Below, piece after piece: positions 37,071 to 48,830 of a DNA stretch of 64,000 bases. Source of the stretch: Lepidodermella squamata (Eukaryota > Gastrotricha); contig JBLDXI010000009.1 of the NCBI GenBank assembly GCA_047495785.1, positions 248,001-312,000 on the forward strand, read 5' to 3'. The notes below the pieces were generated by a model. It searched no databases, had not been told where the DNA came from, and saw nothing but the letters and a program-made list of their open reading frames with translations. Numbering within the stretch: position 1 is the first letter of the stretch; every line of letters begins with the position of its first letter. The position numbers and the translations under genes were made by a program.

Positions 37071-37217
37071 ATCAATTGCAGAAGATAACTATATATAATG
37101 CTAATTCCATTCGATGTTATAAAGTGAAATTCTAGAGGTATATCGGGCTTGCGGCTCAATAACCGAGGGTTCGGAGTTATACCGATGAGCAGGCGAGAGT
37201 GCTAGCTATAGGTTAAG

Positions 37218-40200
37218 CTAGACGTACATGGGGTCGATCAGGTAAACATAAACAATCGAGTCCTGTCGTCTTTTACGATTAAGGCGTCGCAGCAACGGAT
37301 CCACAGATATTTTCTGGCCACTAGTCGGGTAGTAGAGATAACTGTGGACGGGGGTGGCGCGGCGAGAGGTAGCCGGCGACCGCTGACGCCGTTCGACGAC
37401 GCGCGAGCGCATACTGCTGAAACTACTTCGATTGCTGTCTGCTAAATGGTAAATAGGCTTCGGCAACGGTGGCAGTGAAGAAACGCTGGCGCGCGAACAC
37501 GCTCGGAAAAACTCGGATTCAATTTTAGCGAGTGGCGGCTGAGGGATAGCCCAAGCTGGGCGGGTTGTGCGGGTTGTCGCATCCGACGCCATCGACGACA
37601 CCGGCGTTCGAGCGAACACGCTCACCGAACTTGCGGCATCATTTAACGACTGGTCGCTGGACGCGTTGATTGTTGTTATCAAATACGGCAGCTCATCGGC
37701 GGTAGATGGCGGCTTCTGCGGGGTAGAATGCGCGCTCACGGAAATGTACTCTCGCTTCTGAACATGCAGACCCTGCAACAACTCTAGGCGCAGTTCTTCG
37801 TCGTCGAGCTCGGACCAATTTGAGCCATCATCGGTCTCGCAGTCATCGATAACCTCGCTAAGCAGCAAAATATCGTCGTCGAGCAGACGCCTATACGCGT
37901 CGTCTATCATTTTTTCATCATCGTAAGCGGCGAGCATCGAATCATTGACAGCAGGGGCCGCACTATCAGGCGATCGCATTGTCGACGAAAACGAAGCTGA
38001 CGTCACGCAAACGGTAGGTGGAGGCGGCAAACTGGCGAGGGCGATTGTTGCCTGAAGCGCGGCTGGCGACAACTCGATGTCTCGACGGTGCTGGCTGACA
38101 CCGCTGCTGTTGAAATCCTCGAAGCAGCCACCGTCGTCGCTGAGCACCAGATCGGCACAGCTGCTGAGCAGAGCCGCAGCGTTTTCACTCGACGTTGCCA
38201 TTGTCTGACAGCCGGTTGTCGATGCCCCGCCCAGGTTCTCACTGCTGGAAGCTGCCTCGGCTGCCGAGGCCAAAGGCGGTTGCGGAACCTCGAGCAGCCA
38301 GTCTGCTTTTGCAGATGCCGTTTCATCGATAAGGCGTAATGACGATGTGACAAACGCCCGATTCACCATTCGCCCAGCGTGGTTGTTGACAAAGGTTCTG
38401 CATAGCTGTTCGCCATCAGTGGTCGCTGATGACGATGAAACTTCTGAAGCGTACCTTCCGCGCACTTTGAGTATGACTCGTCGAAACCCATTAGCAAACT
38501 TCGAGTAAGGAGACATCTCAGGCGCTTCAACTGATGACGTCGAGACAGTTCTTTGCGAGCTACCTATTCGTTGGATGGCACTTGCTATGCCGGAAGTTGA
38601 ATCAGCGCGCCCGCGACAGCGGAAACAGTAGCACAGAACGCGAATCACCTCGCGCCGAAATCGATGTGCGGATAGACAGAACAGGAAGAAGTGGAGTGCA
38701 AAGTTGGAGAAGAGCAGCAACCGAACCAGGGTGTACAGTAACTGGAAACGTGCGAGGCCGCGGGGCGTTGTAAAAATCGCCGATTGCTTCATCGGCTTCT
38801 CGGCAATGTCGAGGAAAAAAGCTGGCGTAGCCGTGAGCAGAAATTCGATTGAGGCAGCAAAAAGCAGCATTGTTGTCGAGCGCTGGGCATTGTTTGCCGC
38901 CACAGTGCGATTCAAAACTTCGGCAAGTGGCTTCAAGGCGTCGGTCTTGTTCGCCGTCGCCGCCGCCGTCGTAGTCGTTGTCAAGGTTGGCACCGACGAG
39001 CCGTTTAGACGCATAGTGACAGTCGTCGCGAAGGAGCGCTGCGCCATAATCAGAGCCGCCAAAGCCGACGAGGCAGGTGTTAGCGATCGACATGTCGTCC
39101 TAGAATCGCGGGAATGCATTACTCGATCAGTAAAATTGATTAAAACTCACTTCTTCAAGAAAGCGCGCCGCTGCGCCAGTTTTCGAGCGATCGTAATACT
39201 CGACGCCAGCATGAAACAAAACGGCCCAATGACGTACATGGCGAAAGACATCCATGGATGCACGATTCGGTTGTAAATTAGAATTTCGGGAATGTCTCGC
39301 TCGTGGCATTGGGACGTGACAACCGCTATCATTGCCTGTCCAGCTGCCGGGGTTGTACCCTCATCCGATGAGATACTCCCAGGTGGCATCGTAAAATGTC
39401 GATAGAGTGAACCAGTGTCAGTATCATATCCAGTGCTTGGCGCCAAGGTGGTGATTAGACGGTGGGGTATGGTAGTCGAAAATGTTGCACTCGAGGGCGT
39501 GGTTGTTGCGTTCTGCGCGACATACTTGTATTTACGCCCGTACGTGAAGAAGATATGAGCATTGAAGACAGCGAAAAACACACACAACCCTGTAAAAAAA
39601 GTTTGAAGATTTCAATATATGAAAGGTACCATTGGAAAATGACAAATTTAGTCAGAAATTCTTTGAAATCTTTCATCAATTTCAGCTAAGTTTAAACCTA
39701 AAATTATCAAATTTAGCAAATCAGCGAAATAAGGTTTCGAAGCGGATTTAAATTTCGCGGATTTTCCCGAGTTTTAACAAATATTATAACCCAGAAGCAG
39801 CATGCAACGTGGAAACTTACCGACAAAAGCTCGCTTGGCGTTTCGAGGTGTCGAAATGTAATGACATTTGAAAGGAAGAAGAACGGCAACCAGTCGATCA
39901 GCCGAAATCGAGACAATAATCCAAGTTCTACATGAATTGCGACAAAAACGTACTTGGCCATTTAGCCCAGTGCTTTTTCGAGACTTACGTGATGTCCATA
40001 GCACAATATAGCGTAAATCGGTGCAGCTGGCAGGTTAAAAAATGCAATTGACGAATGTCAAAGCCGAAAACAGCTCGTAACCAGTGGCGAGGCAATCCGA
40101 CCCAAAGGCAAATGGTGCACATAACAGCTAAACAGCGAAACAGCCAACTGGCAGCAGTTCTAAAAACAAAATAAGGTAAAATGTTGTTCGAGTTCTAGTT

Positions 40201-40840
40201 TTTTCTATTAATATAAGGATATAATAAAGAAAACGCCTCACTTGTCAGTGAAAGTTTTTCGATGAAGCACGATATAGGTGAGTAGATTTCCGAGGGTTCC
40301 TATTGCCAGCAAAATAGGAAAGATGATGACGATGATGACCCAAGTGGCATCGGACTCCCAGAAGCGAGGAGGTGGCTCGCCAGTTTTGTTGCGCTCCAAT
40401 GCCGCTTCTACGTCTATTACCGCCGTAGCATCGTGATTGATGGTGTGTGTACGCGACACCGGATCCCAATCCTCATCGTACACGGAGACACCCAGGTTAA
40501 TGGCGAAATTGCTGAAGATACTTTCTAGTGAAGTAGAATTTCTCGGTGTCGATAACAGTTGCGGAGGCGGAGAAGTTTCGCCGGCTCCAAGAAGGTACGG
40601 CGCAAGGGGTGGCTCGCTATCGTCATCGTAAGTAACGAAAACTCCTGGAGTAGTCATCGACGGATACACCGAGGCGGCGACATCACTTGGCGAGAGCGCA
40701 ACAACTCGGCTGTTGATGTCGAGCGATCTCGCTAGCATCAGATTCGACGACGTGGTGTTGTCGAATCCCGATAGTGCCAGCTTTTTCGCCGGCGTGGTTC
40801 CGTTACTTATGAATGGGCGAGTTCGCTGACCACGCTCCAT
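37218..40840 (-). CDS. class A (rhodopsin-like) G-protein-coupled receptor A, long tail
   Basis: Probable neuropeptide-type receptor in the plasma membrane; the ligand is unknown. Five exons, 40840-40242, 40159-39989, 39927-39821, 39589-39151 and 39099-37218, give 1065 aa from the chosen ATG. TM1 is WVIIVIIFPILLAIGTLGN with the conserved GN. TM2-TM3 follow the LPRHW region. The TM3 end reads SADRLVAVLLPFK, so the usual DRY is DRL. TM5 lies near MSFAMYVIGPFCFMLAS. TM6 is STTMLLFAASIEFLLTATPAF, and TM7 is LLLFSNFALHFFLFCLSAHRFR without a classic NPxxY. A Ser-rich cytoplasmic tail of about 475 residues is unusually long. The N terminus is uncertain: the frame is open upstream to an acceptor-like site near 40916, and no signal peptide is included. 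It is paralogous to the next gene. Confidence 0.85.
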
Positions 40841-43000
40841 CGAGCTCAGCTCCAAGTAGTCGCTGGTGACGCTGCCCAGCCGCTCGATTACATTAATTAA
40901 AAAATCAGAAATCCTGCATTTACGACAAAAGAAACAACATGTATTGTGGAGTAGGCATCTGGGCACTTAAGGTTGTTGAACTGAAATGCGAAAAGCATAT
41001 ACCGCTTTCCACGTGGAAAATGCGATTAGGCTATTTGCGCGTTATTTTACATATAGGAAGTGCGTTGAATTTCTTTACGCATATCGTAAATATTAGTAAT
41101 GCGAGCAAAGACTTACATATCAATTTTTTGAAGCTGGAAGAAGAAACGGCGACGTAATCGAATCTCGCGTGTTGATTTTTCGTCGTGTTGATGCGCTGTG
41201 TCGAGTTACAAACATGAGCAAAAGGTGACCGGACTGTCAATCATCGAATATGGCATCTAAAAGCCATCGTCGCTAGCAGCGGGAAGATGTCGCAAATAAA
41301 TAGGTAATTACCGTACACGGCTGCATCTTATTATCAGCATCCGCTCTCTTACAAATAATAAGCCTTGTTTTCCATAAAATTGCAGTGACCTAAATAAAAG
41401 GAGATGTTAGACCGGCTGGCTCTCCATTATTATTAGAAAAGGTCACACTGAACGGCGCATTTTTATATTATGATGACATCATTTTGCCACAACTTTTTGG
41501 CCAAACAACAATTTTAAGAAATGATAAAGGAGCATGAGCAAATCTGTGTGACTGGAGAAATCGAAAATTAGATAACAGCTGGGTTTTCCAAGCCGCAAAT
41601 AGTAAAATCCATTGACCGCGCGCGCAGGCGCTGATTGGCCCCAGTGGGACTTGTGAGGGGGTCGACTTCGAGGCAAATAAAGCACCTCATCACTGAGCAA
41701 TTCTACGCAAAAGCTACAAACAAATCAGCGAAAACGTGCCTTCCTCTTATAGCTATGTATCATCCTACAGTTATCAAGTCTTTTATGCTACAGCTATAAG
41801 AGATATGACAGTTTATTAAAGTTGTCTTCTCAAGTGAGACAAAGGGTGCTGGGAGTATGAAATTAGCTAATAAAGCCATCATATAGCACGTGATCTACAG
41901 TTTACATGTTGCGCTTCTGTGCCACGAAAAATGAGAAAGAACAATTGCGGCGATATTTTTGGCTTCATCATTGCACATTGCAGCGTGATTTGATTGAAAT
42001 TTTTTATTCAATCTCATTCACGCCTCGTGGCGTCGCTTCATCGTGACTCGCACGTTTCCCTGAAATGAATTTCAACAATCGGATGTTGAACTACATTTGT
42101 TGTTTTTGTGACAAAAGAGTTTTCAGCAATAATGACTACCGTAACTTTAATACCTGTGAGCGGTGGAAAAATTTGATTCCGCTTCACTGGCCTCATTGTT
42201 TCATGACAAAAAAGTGAGAAAATGCAAATAAAACGTGTTATCACATTTGTGGACAAAAGCGAAGCCTTATTATTTTTGGCGCGTAATTGAGCCACTAAGA
42301 GATGTCCGCATCATAGGCGCCCCGCAAGCACGGCTTCCCGCGTGCGACTTGAAAGCGGAGAAACACCTCAAACGGGTGTAATCCTCTTACGTTTGAAAAC
42401 CAACGCCAAGGTGCGACGCCGAGGTCGCGCCGAAAATCGATCGCGCACCACGCGCAAGTCATAAATTAAGGCGGCGACGGGCATTGATGACAGGACGCCG
42501 GGCTATAAAGGTGACATCGTGATTTCATTACTATGTTCGCATTTTAAATTTAGCCGATCTAAATTAATCGCGCACATAGAGGTCAGCGAATTTACAAGCA
42601 GATGGGAGTGAAATATTACTAATAATAAAGAAAACTCAGCAAGCGACAATGCCATTTGGCATCGCCTGTATATGGTTCGCTCGCCGTCATAGTTTTAAGA
42701 TCCATAAATGATGCATGCCACACGCGCTGCTGATCGAAGTTTCGCAAAAAGTAGCTCTGGACGCGCTTTGTTCTCCTCTGAGGAGTAATATCGCGCCGCC
42801 GACTTGATGACACACTTGGCATAGGCGTTCTTCCGACTATTGCATAGAAGCTGTGAATCCACCACGATTAAGCTATTGAAACTATATTATTGAATCAAGT
42901 GTCAAAAAGACTAAATTGAGCAGCTGAATTAATTTTATTTCACGGTGCGAATTCTAAGAGCAAAAATAAGTACGTAGGTATCAACGTATTAGTGCAAGAT
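40841..43000. other. intergenic between the two receptor genes
   Basis: The region separates two tandem minus-strand receptors. A missing 5' exon of receptor A may lie in its left part. I could not find one that joins in phase with a signal peptide. A plus-strand TATAAA stands near 42504 in GC-rich sequence, but no plus-strand gene follows it. Confidence 0.45.
42934..42939 (-). terminator. polyadenylation signal of receptor B
   Basis: AATAAA on the minus strand, about 62 nt past the stop codon of the receptor gene that ends at 43001. Confidence 0.6.
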
Positions 43001-45259
43001 TCAAACATCATCTATATAAAGCAACCCGTCAAATGCAGCTCCGGAGCCGAAAATGCCTATAAATACATCATCAGCCATTGACGAAGTTGACGGCCTCTCC
43101 ACCTCGTCTTTTGCGGTTGGTTCGGAACTACGCTTCATACGTGTTACCATTCTATTCAGGAACGAAGCTTTTTGGATAGTCGTTAGCGATGAAGCTGGCA
43201 ACGATAAGCGCCGTAGATAGCTCGCAGATCCATTTGCATGAGACAGCGTCAGTTGCGTTGAATTATTCGACGACGGGATGCGAAGCCGGAAACTGCCTTG
43301 ATAGCGCATTGTGCGCGAGAAAGATTCTGTTCTGATGTATTGATTCCAACGGCACAAAACTTTAGCTACTTCGTTACGAAACCGGTGCGCCGAAAGACAA
43401 AATAAGAAAAAATGAAGTGCGAAATTGGAGAACAACAGCAATCGCACTACGGTGTACAGTAACTGAAACTGGGCGACGCCACGAGGCGAAGTAAATGCAG
43501 CCGATTGTTTCAGTGGCTTTTCGGCTATGTCGAGGAAGAAAGCTGGCGTTGCGGTGAGCAGAAACTCGATTGAGGCGGCCACCATCAGCATTGTTGTTGA
43601 TCGCTGTACGATCAAGTCCGTGCTGCGCTCTTGCGTCGAATTTTCGAGCCGCGCCGCGTTCATCATTGGAAGTGAGCCTATTGTGGACCCCGTGATAGTT
43701 CCTTTCCCGCCCACGACCAGCGCCAAAATAGCCGATTGATTTGATCTTATCGAGGATCTGCAAAAAATGAGAAGGCTAATTATTTTTCGGATCTTGGTGG
43801 GTGCACGAAAATTCTAATTCACAGTTTATGAACTAATGGTAAAAATATCTGCAAACACTATGATCACCTGTTGATGAAGTCTCTTCTTTTCGAAAGCCTG
43901 CGAGCAATAGTCACGCTGGATGCTAGCATGAAGCAGAATGGCCCGATAACGTAGAGGGCGAAGGAAATGCAAGGATGAATAATCCGGTTGTAGAGCACGA
44001 GTTCCGGAGTTTCCCGCTCGTAGCATTCGCTGACAATTTTTGTCTCTACGCTAATTATAGTGCCGTTTAGATAACTGAAATCAATCAGCGGCTCGGTGTG
44101 TAGCTTTGTGACCGTTAGCGTAGACTCGGTTAGAATTATAAGGCTGTTGTTAACAATTTGCGGAAATGGCACAAATGTTATGTTCGAGCTGTATCGCCTG
44201 CCGTAAGTGATGAATATTTGGGAGTTGAACAGGGCAAAAAATATTCCAAGTCCTAAATGTTTTATATTAAACTTGAAAGCCACCAGGTAAATTCAATGAT
44301 ATTACAATTACCTAAAAATGTTCGGGCTGCGTTTCTTGGGGTCGAGATGTAATGAGCTATATAAATTTTAAAAAGCTTTGATATAATGTTTTTGACATCG
44401 CATTCAAAATGAGGGCGGAAATAACAATCGAACCGAACCTAGGTAATGCGTAGGATACTCTACTCATAAACTGTTTGATGTTGTGCTATTTCGGTACTCA
44501 GCCGGAAAAGAAATTAGCGAAATTCCAATACGAAACCTACCTTTAAAAGGGACTATAACAGCTACTAGCCGATCCGCAGAAATCAAAACGAAAGTCCATG
44601 TCCTAAATGGGATGAAGCAATTTAGGGTAAAAGAAGGAATATAGCTGGGTGTAAGACAAACGTGATGTCCATGGCGCAGTAAAGAATAAATCTATGAAAT
44701 TGGCAGATGAGGAAATGAAGCTGGCGAAAGTCGACGCCTATGGCTGTTCGAAACCAATGCCGCGGCAAACCAGTCCACAAACAGATGGTGCACATTACTG
44801 ATAGCATGGTGAACAACCAGCTGGTTGCCGTTCTATAGTCCAAGAAGAAATCGTCCAAGAATTATTGCTCAAGTATTGAAAAGCCCTATTATACCTGTCT
44901 GTGAAGGTTTTACGATGAAGAACGAGATATGTTAGCACGTTACCAACCGTGCCGACGAATAACAAAACCGGGAATAATACGACAATGATGAACCATGTTA
45001 ACTCAGATTCCCAATAGAAGACAGCTGAGCTGGAGGGTAGGCCAGCTACGGCACCTTCGTCGTCCTTTAGCAGCTCTGGCATTAGCGATCCAGAGGTTAC
45101 ATTTACCAATCGGTTTCTATGTCGCGGAGTAACTTCGATGGATGAGGCATTGATGAAATCATGCCGCCGTGCATTGGTACCAACAGCGACGGCGCTAAGT
45201 AAAACCAGGGTGAGAGAAGTTGATGAACATAATCGGCCGAAACGCGTTTGCCGCTGCAT
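43001..45259 (-). CDS. class A G-protein-coupled receptor B, short tail
   Basis: This is a paralogue of the neighbouring receptor and is probably also neuropeptide-type. Six exons, 45259-44895, 44832-44662, 44602-44541, 44356-44312, 44252-43868 and 43757-43001, give 594 aa. A cleavable signal peptide is clear (basic start, then STSLTLVLLSAVAVGTNA). Extracellular NxS/T sites follow. TM1 is WFIIVVLFPVLLFVGTVGN. The TM3 end reads SADRLVAVIVPFK, with DRL instead of DRY. TM6 and TM7 are nearly identical to receptor A (IEFLLTATPAFFLDIAEKP, NFALHFFLFCLSAHRFR). The cytoplasmic tail is about 120 residues, far shorter than in receptor A. Exon 2 has the same length (171 nt) in both genes. Exons 3 and 4 here (62+45 nt) equal the single 107-nt exon 3 of receptor A. 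Confidence 0.92.
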
Positions 45260-46206
45260 AATGTCAGAGCCTAATCGGCAGTAAAATACGGCTAAAATTA
45301 AATTTCTGCTAACGTAAGTATTTTCGCAAAAAAATTGCGAAGTTAGGGAAACTGGGATATGGCCTCAAATAAAACTCAATCGCGGCGTTATATTGGCTAA
45401 ATTTAATTCTGGGACAACTGCGATGCACACTTCGTTGAAAAGATGGGAACAGATAATCGAATCGGCAAGAAGAGTGTCAGCTGAATAAAGAAAAGCAGAA
45501 GCTCCCAAACATAGGTCCGACTTCATCTGAGAACCTGCGGCAGAAAATTAAAGACGTCTTGGTGAATATTATTGTTTTGTCGACGCGGCAGCGTAAGTAG
45601 TGCAATCATTCATGCGAACGGGCAAAATAGTAAGTCATATGCACCATCGGCGTCTAATCGGATTTAGCCTGGATGAAAAAGCTCATGACACTGCCGCTGG
45701 TATGCGATAACCGAATTATCTATATCATAAACACGAGGCAGCATATCGGCTATCATATCGACCTATCCCAGACGAAAAGGTGCATCTTCACGAGTGCGAA
45801 AGTCCTCAGCGTTTTCGATGGGTATATATTAAACGGCATATATATCGTCGAGATACCAAGTCGAAGACATTTTACATTCACAAGATAAATCAATATCATG
45901 TCCTCATCAGGAGTTGTTGAAAAAACGAGGATGCCTCTACAGCCATATTTATTTGTCTGAAAATAAAAAAGAAGGTCATGAGACGATTCCTCTAAAACTT
46001 ATCAATTATTCATTAATTTAGTGTTCCCTCTGGTTTCATCTAGTTGCTGAAAAAAATTGAACCGGACGTCTCATGTTAAGCTCATGAGGATAATTTTATT
46101 ACCCATGCATGGACATGAGTCATGAAACAACGCAGCAGACTTTTATTTAATGAATTTACTGCCAATGCCACTCATTTTGCTATGGAAAAGTAGGAGTCGC
46201 ACAGAG
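45260..46206. other. intergenic
   Basis: About 950 nt separate receptor B (5' end) from the atlastin-like gene (3' end), both on the minus strand. An open frame at 45673-45888 (+) has no recognisable feature. I see no gene. Confidence 0.5.
46142..46147 (-). terminator. polyadenylation signal of the atlastin-like gene
   Basis: AATAAA on the minus strand, about 60 nt beyond the stop codon of the gene ending at 46207. Confidence 0.6.
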
Positions 46207-48027
46207 CTAATATGATAGACATTCAGGTGAATCAGGCTGAATAACCATGCTGACTGGAAGATTCCGGCGGTAACTGGATTTGCAAACATAAGAAGCCGGG
46301 GACTTTCGCAGTATTCTCATTGGCAACGCAAACCATTTGACATCGCCCAGGTGCTTCCGTGCCTCGGCATACGTCATAACTCGAAAAATGTCCCAAGCTT
46401 CCATACAACGTGGACCCACCGATGACGCCCAGATTCCGAATTTATGACAACGAGTGCCATCGTTAAACTGAAACTCGTCTTCCTCCCATATGCACCGGCG
46501 AGGCCAGATATATTCCAGTTTCAGAGGACTAACGGCAGGTGGTGCTGTAGGAACAGCCGCAGGTGCCGGCTTTGGGCGACAAGGGCATAAACAGTTCGAC
46601 GGAGGCGGAGGCAGGTAGCACGAGCAAATCGTCGGAACTGAAGGTGGTAGATAGTAAGAGGCCAAGGCTGGCGATGCAGCCAAGTCTTGCCAATGATGAG
46701 AGCACAGAAAAATATGTCTGTTTTCAGTTTGTTGCTGTGGTATATTAGCCGGAATCGGTTTCGTTGCTAGAGCGCTAGCCTCTAAAACTGACAAAATTTT
46801 GGCAAACTGATATTCCATTTCGGTTGAAAACAAATTAAAGTTCTCCTGATGTGGTCCAAAAATCACCGACTTGCTCATTTCTCTCAGCGCATTATCAGTA
46901 GCAGCTGAATGATACTGGTTAAGCTGATCCATTGTCAACTGCCCTTGCTTGAATTCCCGTAAAAATTGACCCATCGAACTGCAGTAAGCTGCCATTATTT
47001 TTGGTTGTAGTAGCTGCAAGCTCAGATCTGCAGCTATTTCAAATACAGACCGTCCTGTAACAATTTGCTGAATATTCTGGTGATTGCTCGACTGAAAATA
47101 ATCGGCCAAAGCATTCGCGTAGTGTTCCAACTGATTGCACGTGACGTGGCACAATTGTTGAATTATCCCAACGTTGCCGGGGATTTTCTTAGCGGCAACT
47201 AGCAACTGCCCCTCGTTAGATATCAAAGAGTCCGACAAGCCACTGAGCTGTTGCTTGAACAGATCGGGCGTTAATTCAGCTTGGCATAGAGGATAGCTTT
47301 TAGTGGGCTCCTCGAAATTTTCGTCAAGGCACCTCCTCAATTCGGGCATTTGTTGCAGCCACTCGGAGAGCGATTTTGCCGTTCCAGGATTTTGGTCCTG
47401 GATGATGATTGCCAATTGCTGAAAAGGTCGAACTTCGACAAGCTGAGTAATCTGGTTCAGTGCGATTATCGAATAGCGGGAGTACTCTATCAAATGCTAC
47501 ATAGAATTAATTTGATATCAGTATAATCAAGTAATATGGCGAAGAAAAATCTTTAAAACCTGCAAATTGTCAAGGGTAATGGCGTTCAATGGCGCGGGAA
47601 CAAGACAAATCTGTAAGCTGCTAAGGGCGAGGCTAAACGCAAAAGCTTGAGCTGTGGCTGCTCTATTCGATCCATCGGCATAATCGGACGAAACCATAAG
47701 AAATATTGCAGCTCTGCCTTTCACCTCGGAAATAGGTGCTGTTGAAAGGTAGATCCCTGGGAGAACTTGCCATCCATCGAGAGCAACTTCGAACTCGTCG
47801 GCTTCATTATTACCTTGACTATCGCTGAAATTGCGGCGCAGGTTTCTGACTATATCATTAACTAGTCTAGTTTTTTCGCTCTGGAACTGGCCGGTAATTG
47901 ACACGACTACAGGAAAAGATTCAGTCCAAGCGCGGTGGCAAAATATTTCCTTCAACACTGCTCGTTGCAATTCCCATCTGCCGTCTTCAAAAAGCTCAAC
48001 TATACGCGTGAATTTTATTAGAGCCAT
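46207..48027 (-). CDS. atlastin-like protein with degenerate GTPase motifs
   Basis: Two exons, 48027-47560 and 47496-46207, join in phase 0 and give 585 aa. The N-terminal half follows the atlastin/GBP large-GTPase fold: VVVSITGQFQSEKTRL aligns with VVVSVAGAFRKGKSFL, SSLQICLVPAP with SSVQVYNLSQN, DNLQHLIEYSRYSI with DDLQHLQLFTEYGRL, and RPFQQLAIIIQD with KPFQTLMFLIRD. The middle-domain VTCNQLEHYANAL matches VTCRDLVEYFKAY. The nucleotide-binding motifs are broken: the P-loop reads GQFQSEKT instead of GxxxxGKS, DTQG is absent, and RDW is QDQ. The atlastin transmembrane hairpin is missing. A Pro/Cys-rich linker and a novel C-terminal region replace it. It is probably a soluble pseudo-GTPase. The start ATG opens the conserved region with little N-terminal extension. 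Confidence 0.75.
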
Positions 48028-48830
48028 GATATCCGAACTGGTGAAAAAGTGTTATGTATAGAGTACGTACCGTTTTGGCTCATCAAAATTCATTATCCAT
48101 GGAACCCTAACCGCTGAGTTTTCGGTGCTTCGTGATGCACCGAAATGGTTTTAACGACTGGCAACCATCCAACTTTATATTTGGTACTCGGTCTAAATTT
48201 GAATGTCCATTTCACTTTTATTCATTAAGCACCTTGTGAGCTGTTTTGAAGGCTTTCACAAATGCGACTCCCCTTTTTCAACTTATTTGTTGAGGACCTG
48301 AGAAAAGACCATAAACGCATGATCGTATCTTTCCAATTTTATTTTAAAAGCATGATAGCGCCAGATAGTGTTAAATCACCTTCTTCTTTAAAATCTGCAG
48401 ACACAGATAATACAGGTACGCAGAACTTGCAAGTAAATTCCGCTCAAACTTTCGATATTAACAGAAAAACTCTGCCGCAAAGACAACACAACATGAACAA
48501 ACAACCGTTCCGGTGCAAAGAAGGGTAGTGGTTGCAGTAGAAAACTGATAAAATAACTTCAATTTTACAAATAATAACATAGGTACATTGTATCTGTGCG
48601 ATGAAAGCCTCGCGACGTCATCTCGAAAATCAACAAGAGCCGTCTTTGTCTTTGGACTGAAATCTGTAAATAGCTTATAATACATTCGTAAAAATCGTGG
48701 TTCTATCTCCGCTTCATCTCATTGTTTCAATGTACATTATCTCAAAATGAACACAAGACAGCAACCGGAATAGCTTTGAAGCAGCGAGGAGAAGGACGAG
48801 ACATATAAACACCAGAGAGACTTGGACGAA
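48028..48830. other. intergenic
   Basis: This lies between the 5' end of the atlastin-like gene and the 3' end of the Spinster gene. An 88-codon ATG frame at 48262-48528 (+) has no recognisable domain and may be chance or a short unknown gene. Confidence 0.45.

Noticed and set aside
42495-42515. TATA-like box on the plus strand
   Set aside because: No plus-strand gene follows within 1 kb, and both neighbouring genes are on the minus strand.
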